A stretch of 64,000 nt of DNA from NCBI RefSeq assembly GCF_003710935.1, contig NZ_RHHS01000033.1, positions 1 to 64,000 on the forward strand, given 5' to 3'. The translations under genes were made by a program, and so were the position numbers. The notes under the pieces are model-generated. The model did no database searches and was not told where the DNA came from. It was given only the letters and a program-made list of their open reading frames with translations. Positions 1-8,569 of the stretch are shown piece after piece. This DNA comes from Brevibacillus gelatini (GTDB lineage Bacteria; Bacillota; Bacilli; Brevibacillales; Brevibacillaceae). Position 1 is the stretch's first letter. Each line of letters opens with the position of its first letter.

Positions 1-35
1 ACTATGGCTTGACTCACACCGGGCTTGCCCAGCAT

Positions 36-83
36 TTGACAAATGGAACCTCACGTAATAAACTATTTTTACGTAAATGTTGA
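36..83 (+). promoter_or_regulatory. Promoter with overlapping inverted repeat for the HTH-clpP operon
   Basis: TTGACA (36-41) and TAAACT (59-64) are 17 bases apart. An imperfect inverted repeat built on ACGTAA/TTACGT spans about 53-74 and covers the -10 element. This layout would suit autorepression by the winged-helix protein encoded just downstream, which is an inference. Confidence 0.5.
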
Positions 84-101
84 ATGTCATGAGGTGTTGT
101 T

Positions 102-695
102 GTGGCCCACGAACAACTGGAAACGTATGTCGTCGAGACGCCGGAACAGGCGATGGCGCTGTTGAATCCGCTCAGGGCGGAGATTTTGAGCCGACTGGTG
201 GAGCCTGCGTCAGCGGCGGAAGTAGCGCGTGCAATCAATGAGATTCCGCAGCGCGTCAATTATCATCTGAAGGCTTTGGAAAAAGTCGGGCTGGTCAGGC
301 GGGTGGGAAGCCGGCAGGTTCGCAATCTGGTCGAGGTGCTGTATTTGGCAATCGCCCGAACCTACGTGCTCTCGGAAGGGCTGAACTGGGCGAACGAAAC
401 GGTACAGCAGATGAAGGACCAGGGCGCCTTGTCGCATCTGATCCATACGGCTGAGCGGATCAAGCGCGATGCCCTGCTCTTGCTGGAGCGTTCGGATCAG
501 GAAAAAGAAATTCCGAGCGCCACGCTCGATACCACCATTCGTCTCGCCAGTGAGGAAGAGCGGAGCGCTTTTGTCGAGGAATACGTGCAACTGGTGAATC
601 AGTTGGTCCAAAAGTATCAGACGAAAGCGCAGGGACAGGAAACGTATCAGGTCATTCTCGCGGTGTATCCAAAAGAAGGAGGCGAGCAGTCATGA
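102..695 (+). CDS. ArsR-like winged-helix transcriptional regulator
   Basis: This 197-residue protein has an ArsR-like winged helix near residues 22-75, with the typical run RAEILSRLVEP, a recognition helix around QRVNYHLKALEK, and a wing (GLVRRVGSR). The rest is helical and charged, perhaps for dimerisation or ligand sensing. I see no cysteine metal-binding motif, so a metalloregulator is unlikely. Start is GTG at 102 with GAGGTG at 91-96. The next gene begins at its stop codon (ATGA overlap), and clpP follows, so it probably regulates its own operon. The effector is unknown. Confidence 0.75.
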   Translation: MAHEQLETYVVETPEQAMALLNPLRAEILSRLVEPASAAEVARAINEIPQRVNYHLKALEKVGLVRRVGSRQVRNLVEVLYLAIARTYVLSEGLNWANETVQQMKDQGALSHLIHTAERIKRDALLLLERSDQEKEIPSATLDTTIRLASEEERSAFVEEYVQLVNQLVQKYQTKAQGQETYQVILAVYPKEGGEQS

Positions 696-949
696 AGACG
701 GAAGCTACAGTAGCAGGCCAACAAAGACCGGTCGTCGTATGGGAAAGTCGGCCCGAATCCAAGAGGGGCAATGTCATTGTGCTGCCTGCAAGAGACGGCC
801 GCAGTGGCGCAGTGGACGGAGAAGCCACTGTTACCGCGTGGACAGTGGGACCAGCTGACAACCCGGCTGTCGTCACGCAAGTCTCCTCCGGGTTTGGCAA
901 AAGCAAAGCGGCTGCACCGCAGGCCAGCAGCATGAGGCTGGCCGCGTAA
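692..949 (+). CDS. Small unknown protein, translationally coupled between regulator and clpP
   Basis: I do not recognise this 85-residue protein. It overlaps the upstream stop by four bases, which implies coupled translation. A GGAGG lies about ten bases before the ATG. It has no signal peptide or membrane segment. It is rich in Val, Ala, Gly and Thr, low in hydrophobic core, and ends in SMRLAA, a small-residue tail loosely like the C-terminal degrons that ClpXP recognises. Its place before clpP makes an adaptor or substrate role possible, but this is speculation. Confidence 0.6.
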   Translation: MKTEATVAGQQRPVVVWESRPESKRGNVIVLPARDGRSGAVDGEATVTAWTVGPADNPAVVTQVSSGFGKSKAAAPQASSMRLAA

Positions 950-991
950 TCCAACCATTTTGTCCACGAACAAATAAAAGGAGGGTTTGGC

Positions 992-1573
992 ATGAATCTG
1001 ATTCCGGTAGTGGTGGAGCAGACGAGTTATGGAGAGCGTTCGTACGATATTTACTCCCGCTTGCTGAAAGACCGCATCATTTTTGTGGGCAGCGCCATTG
1101 ATGACCAGGTTGCGAATGCGGTTGTGGCCCAGTTGCTGTTTCTGGCGGCGGAAGACCCGAAAAAAGATATTCATCTGTACATCAACTCGCCCGGCGGCTC
1201 TGTAACTGCGGGAATGGCGATCATCGACACGATGCAATTCGTCGCCCCGGACGTATCCACCATTTGCACGGGAATGGCGGCCTCCATGGGAGCGATGCTG
1301 CTGGTGGCAGGAGCACCAGGCAAACGCTACGCCCTGCCAAACGCGGAAATCATGATTCATCAGCCGTGGGGCGGCAGCCAAGGGCAGGCGAGCGACATCA
1401 AGATCGCCGCAGAACGAATCCTCAGACACCGCAGCATGCTCTACTCGATCATTTCAGAGCGCACGGGCAAGCCAGTCGAGAAGATCGAACAGGACGCCGA
1501 CCGCGACTACTTCATGTCGGCAGCCGAAGCGCTTGACTACGGCTTGATCGACAAGGTAATCCAAAAGCTGTAA
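992..1573 (+). CDS. clpP: ATP-dependent Clp protease proteolytic subunit
   Basis: ClpP is the serine peptidase of the Clp system. It forms two stacked heptamers fed by ClpX or ClpC ATPases in the cytosol. The catalytic triad is Ser98 (GMAASMGA), His123 (IMIHQP) and Asp172 (DRDYF). The oligomer-handle motif NSPGGSV is near residue 65. The length of 193 residues is normal. AAGGAGG precedes the ATG, and a strong terminator follows. Its place behind a dedicated winged-helix regulator suggests it may be a second, conditionally expressed ClpP rather than the housekeeping copy. Confidence 0.95.
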   Translation: MNLIPVVVEQTSYGERSYDIYSRLLKDRIIFVGSAIDDQVANAVVAQLLFLAAEDPKKDIHLYINSPGGSVTAGMAIIDTMQFVAPDVSTICTGMAASMGAMLLVAGAPGKRYALPNAEIMIHQPWGGSQGQASDIKIAAERILRHRSMLYSIISERTGKPVEKIEQDADRDYFMSAAEALDYGLIDKVIQKL

Positions 1574-1602
1574 CGAAACGAAAAGATCACCAGGCATACC
1601 AC

Positions 1603-1640
1603 GCATCCGCGGACGGCTCCGCGGGTGCTCTTTCTCTTTA
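1603..1640 (+). terminator. Terminator of the clpP operon
   Basis: An 11-bp stem (1603-1613 with 1618-1628, one G-T pair) around CCGCGGA has a four-base loop and a T-rich tail. It lies 30 bases after the clpP stop. Confidence 0.8.
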
Positions 1641-1665
1641 GGCAAAAGCAGGAGGATCGCTGCGA

Positions 1666-2904
1666 TCACGCCAGCCGCCACAAGGACAGCCTGCGGTAGA
1701 GGAAAAAAATCAGTGCATTGCCGACGGCTGCGGCGAGAAATACCGCCCACGGGCCGAACGATACCGTCATGAAGCCGGAGCCGTAGATGGAAAAGACGAT
1801 GCCCAGCTTGAAAATGGAGCCGGTAATGCCGCTGATCCGCCCGATCAGATGGGCCGGGGTAGTCTCCTGGCGAAACGTCCAGATACAAACGCTATTAATG
1901 GTAGAAAAAAGCCCGGTGAGAAACAGCGACAGACAGAGCATCCACGTACTGCTGGCAAAAACCATGAGCAGGTAAGAGAAGCCGAGCAACAAAATCGTCG
2001 TACCCATCAGCTGCCCAATCGGAAAGCGCCGCCGCAGGGAAGCGACCAGCGAACTGCCAACAAGGCCGCCGATCCCGGCTGCGGATAGCACCAGCCCGAG
2101 CGTAGACGTGTCCAGATGCAAATGGTCTTTGGCGAAAAAAATAATCATCGCGTCATACATGCCGGAAGTCGCGTTGAGAAAAATGACGAGCAGGCTGATC
2201 CGCCACAGGGCCTGATTGCGAAAAAGCTCGATCCACCCGGCTTTCAGATCCTGCCAGAAGCCTGCCTTCTGGACCGGGGGAGCATCGGCCTTTTCCAGAA
2301 AGGAGATGGCCACAAGAGCCAGCAAATAAGCAATACCAGTAATCAAAAGACCCGCGTGCAGGCTGGCGAGCAGCAGGACAAAGCCGGTAATCGCAGGCCC
2401 CATGATCTCGATGAACGTGCTCATGAAGGAAAAGTGGGCATTTGCCGAAGTGAGCAGCGGAGTAGGGACAACCTGCTTGAGCATGCTGACCCGGGCATTG
2501 TGGAAGCCGTAGTGCATGGCCATCAGAAAAAATCCGGCCACGTAGTAGTGAACGACCTGGGCTTGTCCCGCTGCTGACAAGCCGTACAGTAAAAACAGCA
2601 GCACCATTTGCCCGAACACCATCCATTGTGACCAGCGCTTTTTGGAAAAGCGGTCGACCCATACGCCAATGAACATGGCGAGCAGCAGATTAGGCAAAAA
2701 CTCGATGCTTTTCATCGTCGTCATCGCCACAGGTGACTGCGTCATGTCGTACAAAATAAGCGGCAAGGCGAGCTCGTACACTTTGCTGCCGCAAGCAAGC
2801 AAAGTGGAGCTGCAAAACAGGATGAGAAACGGCCGATTGCGCCAGATCGAGGCGTGCTGGGGCACTTTTGCATTGGCCAGCGTTTTTGTTTGGTTGACCA
2901 GCAT
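1666..2904 (-). CDS. MFS transporter (drug or sugar efflux type)
   Basis: This integral membrane protein of the major facilitator superfamily has about 12 hydrophobic segments. The family's loop motif appears as GVWVDRFSKKRW after the second segment. The length is about 412 residues. I chose the ATG at 2904, where GGAGG lies upstream at workable spacing; an in-frame ATG at 2934 would add ten residues and would place that site inside the gene. It is transcribed away from an SgrR-type regulator, so it is probably an exporter controlled by that protein. The substrate is unknown. Confidence 0.8.
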   Translation of the reverse strand: MLVNQTKTLANAKVPQHASIWRNRPFLILFCSSTLLACGSKVYELALPLILYDMTQSPVAMTTMKSIEFLPNLLLAMFIGVWVDRFSKKRWSQWMVFGQMVLLFLLYGLSAAGQAQVVHYYVAGFFLMAMHYGFHNARVSMLKQVVPTPLLTSANAHFSFMSTFIEIMGPAITGFVLLLASLHAGLLITGIAYLLALVAISFLEKADAPPVQKAGFWQDLKAGWIELFRNQALWRISLLVIFLNATSGMYDAMIIFFAKDHLHLDTSTLGLVLSAAGIGGLVGSSLVASLRRRFPIGQLMGTTILLLGFSYLLMVFASSTWMLCLSLFLTGLFSTINSVCIWTFRQETTPAHLIGRISGITGSIFKLGIVFSIYGSGFMTVSFGPWAVFLAAAVGNALIFFLYRRLSLWRLA

Positions 2905-2944
2905 GGAAATCCATCCCTCCTTTTTGTACTCCATTGTAGTTGGA

Positions 2945-2993
2945 AAAAGGGGAAGAAAAAGGGTAGAGTGATAGAAAAGAGAGTTCCCCTTTT
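2945..2993. promoter_or_regulatory. Inverted repeat between the MFS gene and the SgrR-type regulator
   Basis: AAAAGGGGAA (2945-2954) and its exact complement TTCCCCTTTT (2984-2993) flank 29 bases inside the short divergent spacer. It is a candidate operator for the SgrR-type protein. Confidence 0.4.
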
Positions 2994-3014
2994 AAAGAGA
3001 AGAGTGAGTGGACG

Positions 3015-4847
3015 ATGCAGATTGTTTATCATTACTTGCGCTTGCGCCAGCATTTTCCCGACAGGCCGGAGGGCGAGGCGCTGGAGATTACGTTGAGCGA
3101 GCTGGCCGGGATTTTTTGCTGTACGGTTCGCAATGTCAAAAAAATTTTGAAGCAGTTTTTGGAGCATGGCTGGATTGAGTGGCTGCCGGGCCGGGGGCGC
3201 GGGCGAGGATCGCGGCTCGTCTTTGTGCGCAGTGTGGAGCAGATCGTCGTTCCGCTCGCCAAGGCGCATATCCGGCGCGGTGATCTGGAACGGGCTATGC
3301 AGCTTCTCCATGAATCCCCGCTCTCTGCAAGCGGGCGGGAACGCTTTTTCAACTGGCTTTCCGGTCAGTTTGGCTTTCGCAGTCAGACGGTGGAACAGCG
3401 CACGCTGGATACGTTGCGCATGTCCTTTTACCGGACGATCCCTTTTCTCGACCCGGCGTTTGTCAACAGACGGACGGAATCGCACATGGTCAGGCAAATT
3501 TTCGATACGCTCATCCGGTACGACGAGAAGCAAAACACGTACAAGCCGCACGTGGCCCATTACTGGGAGACGAATGAGGACGGGACGAGCTGGACCTTTT
3601 ATTTGCGAAAAGGGGTGTTGTTTCATCACGGGCGCGAGCTTACGGCTCACGATGTGATCTGGACGCTGCAGCGGGTAGCTGATCCACGGACGAAATCGCC
3701 GTATCGGTGGATGATGCAGGATGTCGTGCGAATGACTGCGCTGCGGGACACCGTACTGCAAATCGAGCTGCGACGGCCAAACCGTTTGCTGCCCGCCTAT
3801 TTGGCCTCGGATCGGCTGTCCATCGTTCCTTGGGACGTGGTGCAGCAAAAAGGGGAAGCGTACAGCCGTCTGCCCGTCGGAAGCGGGCCTTTCCGTCTCG
3901 TGACAAATGATGAGCAGATGTTCGTGTTGGAGGCATTTCCAAATTATTTTCTCGGGAGGGCTCATCTGGACCGGGTGGAAATCTGGGTGGTGCCGCAATT
4001 CGACAAGCGCAGCGAAGAGTTTTTTGCCGCAGCCAAAGAGGTGCACTTCCAGACAGCGTGGAACATGCCGAAGCCGCTGGGCAGATGGCAGGAGCTAAAG
4101 CAGGTGGAGCGGGGAGCAGCTTATCTCGCCTTTAACCTGAATCGGCAAGGACCGCAGCAAATTCCCGCTTTCCGCCAGGCGCTTGATCGCATTCTTTCGC
4201 GCAGGCAAATGATCGCGGAACTGGGGTGGAACCGCTATGGGCGTGCTTTCAGTTTTTTTCCAGAAGTCGCGGGATTGGAGTCTGCGGCAGCCGAGGGGAG
4301 CAGTGCGGAAAAACGGGCCGTCGTCATGCAGAGCGGATACTGTGGCGAGTGTCTGAAGCTGTATACGTACGCGGGAGCGGGAAACGAAAACAACGCAGAG
4401 TGGGTCCAGCGGCATTTGGCGGAGTGCGGCGTCGTTGTCGAGGTAACGGTCGTGCCAGTCGAAGAGTTGAAAAAGCCGGACGTGTTGCGGCAAGCCGATC
4501 TCGTTTTGGCGGGGGAAGTTTTTGATGAACAGTGGATTTTGGGCATGGTCGAGTTTTTTCGTTCGGATCACAGCTTTGTGCGCCAACTGTGGAGTCCTGC
4601 CTTGCGCGAGCAAATCGACCGCGAGCTGGATCAGTTGATGATGGAGCAGTCCGGGGAGTGCCAGCAAAGGAGGCTGCGCGCTATCGAGCTATTGCTCGGG
4701 CAGCACTCGGCTCTCTTGTACCTGTACCATACGCGGCAGCATTCGGTCTACAACTCGGCGCTTGCCGGTGTTTCGTTAAATGCGCTCGGCCAGGCCAACT
4801 ACAAAGACATCTGGTTCAAACAGGAGCATGCTGCAGGCGCTGATTGA
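3015..4847 (+). CDS. SgrR-family regulator: winged helix fused to a peptide-type solute-binding domain
   Basis: Residues 1-115 form a winged-helix DNA-binding domain (ITLSELAGIF, then TVRNVKKILKQFLEHGW). The rest resembles family-5 extracellular solute-binding proteins (OppA/DppA type), with the signature HDVIWTLQRV near residue 211. There is no signal peptide, so the binding domain works in the cytosol as a ligand sensor. In E. coli, SgrR responds to sugar-phosphate stress; here the ligand is unknown. At 610 residues it is near the family's usual size. It is divergent from an MFS gene, which it probably controls. Confidence 0.85.
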   Translation: MQIVYHYLRLRQHFPDRPEGEALEITLSELAGIFCCTVRNVKKILKQFLEHGWIEWLPGRGRGRGSRLVFVRSVEQIVVPLAKAHIRRGDLERAMQLLHESPLSASGRERFFNWLSGQFGFRSQTVEQRTLDTLRMSFYRTIPFLDPAFVNRRTESHMVRQIFDTLIRYDEKQNTYKPHVAHYWETNEDGTSWTFYLRKGVLFHHGRELTAHDVIWTLQRVADPRTKSPYRWMMQDVVRMTALRDTVLQIELRRPNRLLPAYLASDRLSIVPWDVVQQKGEAYSRLPVGSGPFRLVTNDEQMFVLEAFPNYFLGRAHLDRVEIWVVPQFDKRSEEFFAAAKEVHFQTAWNMPKPLGRWQELKQVERGAAYLAFNLNRQGPQQIPAFRQALDRILSRRQMIAELGWNRYGRAFSFFPEVAGLESAAAEGSSAEKRAVVMQSGYCGECLKLYTYAGAGNENNAEWVQRHLAECGVVVEVTVVPVEELKKPDVLRQADLVLAGEVFDEQWILGMVEFFRSDHSFVRQLWSPALREQIDRELDQLMMEQSGECQQRRLRAIELLLGQHSALLYLYHTRQHSVYNSALAGVSLNALGQANYKDIWFKQEHAAGAD

Positions 4848-4871
4848 CGGAGCACTCATGTGCGCGGGCAT

Positions 4872-4917
4872 AAAAAAGAGGAGGTGTATTGGCCAGTTCC
4901 TCCTGCTTCGATTATAA
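4872..4917 (-). terminator. Minus-strand hairpin terminator with a -10-like TATAAT just before it
   Basis: Read on the minus strand, AGGAGG and CCTCCT (4879-4904, centred on TGGCCA) form a hairpin followed by CTTTTTTA. A TATAAT occurs about six bases before the stem. The rest of the gap 4848-5101 shows no gene. Confidence 0.4.
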
Positions 4918-5101
4918 CACAAAGCGGGGGGAAATCCGAGACTGTCCGCGAGGCGGCAATTGCGCTAAGATAGGGTTTCTGGAACCGAGTCGGCATGACG
5001 GCGATCATCATTGAAGGAGAGCGACTCGATCCGCAAAGCTTTTCACACCCATTGGGCAAAAGCGAACGAGAACATCTTGGAAAGTCGGTGTAAAACAGCA
5101 A

Positions 5102-5536
5102 ATGACGTGGAAGACACACATGCTTCTGGGCGCAATCGCGGGCTACTGGGCGTACCCATCCTGGGAGGGCAGCGTGATTGGAGCGACGATGGCGCTGGTG
5201 CCGGATATCGATCAGGCGCGGAGCAAGCTGGGGCATCTTTTCGGCCCCTTTTCGAAAATGCTGCAAAGAGGACTGGGCCACCGGACGATCACCCACTCCT
5301 GGGTCATCCTGCTGCTGCCTGCCTTTTTTTGGGGCGATACGCCAGCGGGCTGGGCTGCTTTCTGTGGATTGCTGTCGCATCTGGCAAGCGATATGCTGGT
5401 GGGGCGGATTCAGCTTTTTTGGCCGCTGCGGACAGGGTGGATCGGCCTGCCGTTGCCAAAGACGCTCTATCGCACGGTCGACTGGCTCGTTTTTTACGTG
5501 GCGATCGGATATATCGTCTACACGGGATATTGGTAA
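5102..5536 (+). CDS. YdjM-like membrane-bound metal-dependent hydrolase family protein
   Basis: This 144-residue membrane protein carries the family's metal-ligand pattern: DIDQ (Asp35, Asp37), GHRTITHS (His60, His65) and SHLASD (His93, Asp97), between about four hydrophobic segments. The family is often called LexA-regulated inner-membrane hydrolase after E. coli YdjM. The biochemical reaction is not established. The ribosome site before ATG 5102 is weak. A shared terminator separates it from the convergent gene. Confidence 0.8.
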   Translation: MTWKTHMLLGAIAGYWAYPSWEGSVIGATMALVPDIDQARSKLGHLFGPFSKMLQRGLGHRTITHSWVILLLPAFFWGDTPAGWAAFCGLLSHLASDMLVGRIQLFWPLRTGWIGLPLPKTLYRTVDWLVFYVAIGYIVYTGYW

Positions 5537-5540
5537 AGAA

Positions 5541-5573
5541 AAAGACCCCTGCGTTGGAACAGGGGTCTTTGCC
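5541..5573. terminator. Bidirectional terminator
   Basis: A perfect 11-bp stem (AAAGACCCCTG and its complement) has an eight-base loop, with A-tract and T-tract on the two sides. It serves the convergent genes ending at 5536 and 5591. Confidence 0.9.
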
Positions 5574-5590
5574 TATCACAGGTGCGATGC

Positions 5591-7237
5591 TTACGGCTGC
5601 ATGAATTGCTGCACCAGTTCGGCGTTTTCCATCATGAATTTTTGGGCTGCGGTTCCTGCTTCCTGCTGGATTTCCATCATTTGCTCCTCTGTGAGGTTTG
5701 CGAGGTTGACAGAATTGTCCGCAGTCATTGCCGGAATCTCCAGCGCTTTTCCGAATTCCTGCTTGGATTTCAGCTTCAGGCTGAATCCTTTTGGCATGTC
5801 AGGGAGCGGATTGTCGAAGTTGACTTTCACGCTGCTATCAGAGTCGCGGCCGTTATCTGTTTTCGTTTCGGAAAAGGTGATGTTTCCGTTCAGAGCCATT
5901 GGCTGGTTGTATTTATCCGCCATGACCAGGGCGAAATCGTACTTGCCGCTTGATTTTTGGCCTTCCTTCACAGATTCAATTGTGGAAGTCAGATCAAAAG
6001 TAGGCTGTTCGTTGTTTTTTACCAACAGGCTCAGCTTGCCGTTTGTTTTGCCGTTTTGCTCGGTCGCCTTGAACGCGTAGGACACTTCGCCGTCTGCCGG
6101 GTCCTCCGGATTGTGGAGGGCGTAGCGATAGAGGCTGTCTGCGCCTTTTTGGTAAGTGATGCTGCTGAAGAACGGTTGCTCTTGCTTGTTGTCATTTCCG
6201 GTAAACATCAGCTTGCGCGACAGGATTTGGTGATCGCCGTCCACGAGCACGACCATTTTCAGTTGCTCCTTGCTGTCTGTGGCGGAGTCTTTGATTTCTT
6301 TCAACAGGTTGTCGAAGCTTTGTTCGTAGTTTTTCTTGAATTCTTCCTTGGAGATTTCTTCTACTTTATAGCCGCTGTCCGCCAGCAATGTCGCAACGTT
6401 GTGGTAGCGGGTGTAGATCAAGTCAAACAGCTTCTCGTCCGCCTTTGCTTTTTCGGCGAGCTTCGTTGCGAGGGCTTTCGCTTCTTCTTGTGTAAAGGTC
6501 ACGGTGATTTCACGTGCGTTTTCCTGGAAGCCTTCCTCGGAGAAGGACACGCCCTTGTTCAGAGTCACCTGGCTGTCCTGGATCGAATCCGCGTAAATCA
6601 GCGCGTAAGGTGCCAGGACGCTTTTCACTTCATCCTGGCTGATTTGAACGGCCTTCATCAGGTCGCGATACGTCAGGAAGCGCTTCGGCAGCTCTTGGCC
6701 AAACTTTTCTTTGAACACATCGCGGTCTTTCAGGTCCATATAGCCATACTTGGAGTAAAATTCAGGCAAACGAAAACCGAGCTGTGTATCGTTCAGGAAA
6801 AATTCCATGGTAGCCAGCTTTTTGTCCTTGAGATGGACTTCGAGGTTGCCTTGCTGCTGATTTTTTTGCTCGTCGATGTTGCTTTGCACGACGATTTTTG
6901 CACTCTTCAACAGTTCAAGCACCTTCTGGGCTTGCGGGTCTGTGAGTGCCGCATCTACTGTAATGTCAGACAGCTCCGTTGTGGAGTGTACAGGTTTTTC
7001 CAGATAAGGCTTCATGTAGTCCTCGTATTCCCCATAAGCCTTGGAGATGTCAGATGAGAACTTCAACATGCTCTCTGCTTCGGATTGCAGATAAATGGTT
7101 TTTGGGCTTTTGAACAGGTCGAATTTGGCGTAGGCCGTTCCGAGCCCGCCCAAAACAACGACTGCAGCCGCTCCGGCAATCAATAGCGGTTTTTTCAAGC
7201 TTTTACGTGGCGGGTTCACGCTTGTTGTGGTTTCCAT
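5591..7237 (-). CDS. Large membrane-anchored extracytoplasmic protein, unknown function
   Basis: I do not recognise this 548-residue protein with certainty. A cytoplasmic basic start (PPRKSLKK) is followed by one membrane segment (about residues 17-36) and then a long, polar, Lys/Glu-rich outer domain. It lacks a lipobox, so it should remain as a single-pass type II protein. The outer part has alternating strand-like stretches and no cysteines, as in cell-envelope sensor or sporulation-associated lipoprotein-like folds. A good ribosome site (GGGGAGG) precedes ATG 7237. It stands alone between terminators. Confidence 0.7.
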   Translation of the reverse strand: METTTSVNPPRKSLKKPLLIAGAAAVVVLGGLGTAYAKFDLFKSPKTIYLQSEAESMLKFSSDISKAYGEYEDYMKPYLEKPVHSTTELSDITVDAALTDPQAQKVLELLKSAKIVVQSNIDEQKNQQQGNLEVHLKDKKLATMEFFLNDTQLGFRLPEFYSKYGYMDLKDRDVFKEKFGQELPKRFLTYRDLMKAVQISQDEVKSVLAPYALIYADSIQDSQVTLNKGVSFSEEGFQENAREITVTFTQEEAKALATKLAEKAKADEKLFDLIYTRYHNVATLLADSGYKVEEISKEEFKKNYEQSFDNLLKEIKDSATDSKEQLKMVVLVDGDHQILSRKLMFTGNDNKQEQPFFSSITYQKGADSLYRYALHNPEDPADGEVSYAFKATEQNGKTNGKLSLLVKNNEQPTFDLTSTIESVKEGQKSSGKYDFALVMADKYNQPMALNGNITFSETKTDNGRDSDSSVKVNFDNPLPDMPKGFSLKLKSKQEFGKALEIPAMTADNSVNLANLTEEQMMEIQQEAGTAAQKFMMENAELVQQFMQP

Positions 7238-7526
7238 GAGTTCCTCCCCTTTTTGACTCTCTCTCTTTTAAGGTGCGAATGGCAAATGGTTTTTCGCACT
7301 CAATTTCGTATTGTACCATAAGGAGGAGGTTTGAAAGTGATTTCCAGTAAAATATTGCAAAAATGAGGAAGAAAGACCCAAAAATACAGGGGGTCTGTTA
7401 ACTATTTTCTCGCTGAGGCCGATTTGTCAGATGATTTCTTTCTTTTCCCGCGTGAATCGACGAAAATGGATAGTACAAGCTGCTTTTTGTGCGAAAGAGA
7501 CAAGGGATGGATAGGAGGAGAATCGC

Positions 7527-8447
7527 GTGGACTTTCGCGTGCTGCAAACGTTTCTGGTGGCGGCTACGACTGAAAATTTTCACCAGACCGCTGAGGCGTT
7601 GTTTATTGCCCAGCCCACTGTCAGCCAACATATCCGGCAATTGGAAAAGGAGCTGGGGATCAAGCTGTTTGAACGGGTCGGCAAACGGGTTCGGCTGACG
7701 GAAGCAGGCAAGCGCTACCTGCCGCATGCAAAAGGGCTTTTGGAACAGTGGCATCACAGCATGGAGGATTTGCAGGCGTGGCGCCAAGGATACCGGGCAA
7801 AGCTCCAGGTGGCTGTCTCGCCGATCATTGCCCGTGCCCGCTTCTCTCATTTGCTCCATCGTTTTACCAAGCTGTACCCTGATGTGGACATCTCGATCAA
7901 AATTGCCGACTCGGTCGATATTGGCCCGCTCGTGCAGAGTGGCCAGGCAGACCTGGGACTGACCCGGATGGTGCCCGGGGAGCTGCAACTGGACACGTAC
8001 ATGCTGTACGAAGATCCGGTTGTATTTGCGGTCCCGCACAACGGCGGAGACATGGACGCGCCGCTGCCCGATTGGGAGCAGGAGGTGCAGTCCAACCGTT
8101 TGCTGACGCACAATCACCCGGGCTACTGGGACGATCTGCTTTTGCTTTTGCGCCAGAGGGGACTGGCCTTGCGCACGATGGCTGTCTCGCAGGTGGACAT
8201 TACCAAACGCTTCATCGAAGACGGGCTTGGCGTCTCATTTTTGCCGCGTTCGGCTGTGAGTCGGGATTTGTTCGAAAATCGCTTTATCGAGCTGCCGACG
8301 CCCGGACTCGTTTTGCCAAAGGTCGCCTCCTACCTGCTCGTGCCCAAAGCCGGCATCAGCGAGCCTGCGAAGCACTTCATGGAGATTTTGCAGGCGCTGT
8401 ATCCGCCGATGCCGCAAGTAATGCCGGGTAGCAAAGGAGCGCCATAG
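7527..8447 (+). CDS. citR: LysR-family regulator, CitR-like
   Basis: This 306-residue LysR protein has an N-terminal helix-turn-helix (residues 17-50) and a two-lobed effector domain. It shares distinctive stretches with Bacillus CitR, the repressor of citA, from memory of that protein: LLTHNHPGYWDDLL and ITKRFIEDGLGVSFLP. Start is GTG 7527 with AGGAGG at 7513-7518. In B. subtilis citR is divergent from citA; here both point the same way, with the CitA gene 122 bases downstream. It may act both on its own promoter and on the gap before citA. Confidence 0.8.
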   Translation: MDFRVLQTFLVAATTENFHQTAEALFIAQPTVSQHIRQLEKELGIKLFERVGKRVRLTEAGKRYLPHAKGLLEQWHHSMEDLQAWRQGYRAKLQVAVSPIIARARFSHLLHRFTKLYPDVDISIKIADSVDIGPLVQSGQADLGLTRMVPGELQLDTYMLYEDPVVFAVPHNGGDMDAPLPDWEQEVQSNRLLTHNHPGYWDDLLLLLRQRGLALRTMAVSQVDITKRFIEDGLGVSFLPRSAVSRDLFENRFIELPTPGLVLPKVASYLLVPKAGISEPAKHFMEILQALYPPMPQVMPGSKGAP

Positions 8448-8569
8448 CCTGGGCTGCGGTTATAACAAACGATTACGAAATGTGATTAATATTGATTTTT
8501 AATTCTATTTATCTTTCAAAGCGGTTCCCGATATACTGAAAGAAAAAGGATCAAAAAGGAGTGGCGATC

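Noticed and set aside
5957-7057. A 366-codon plus-strand open frame
   Set aside because: It is antisense to the anchored 548-residue protein, which has a good ribosome site and membrane segment. The plus frame is a Phe/Leu/Val-rich shadow.
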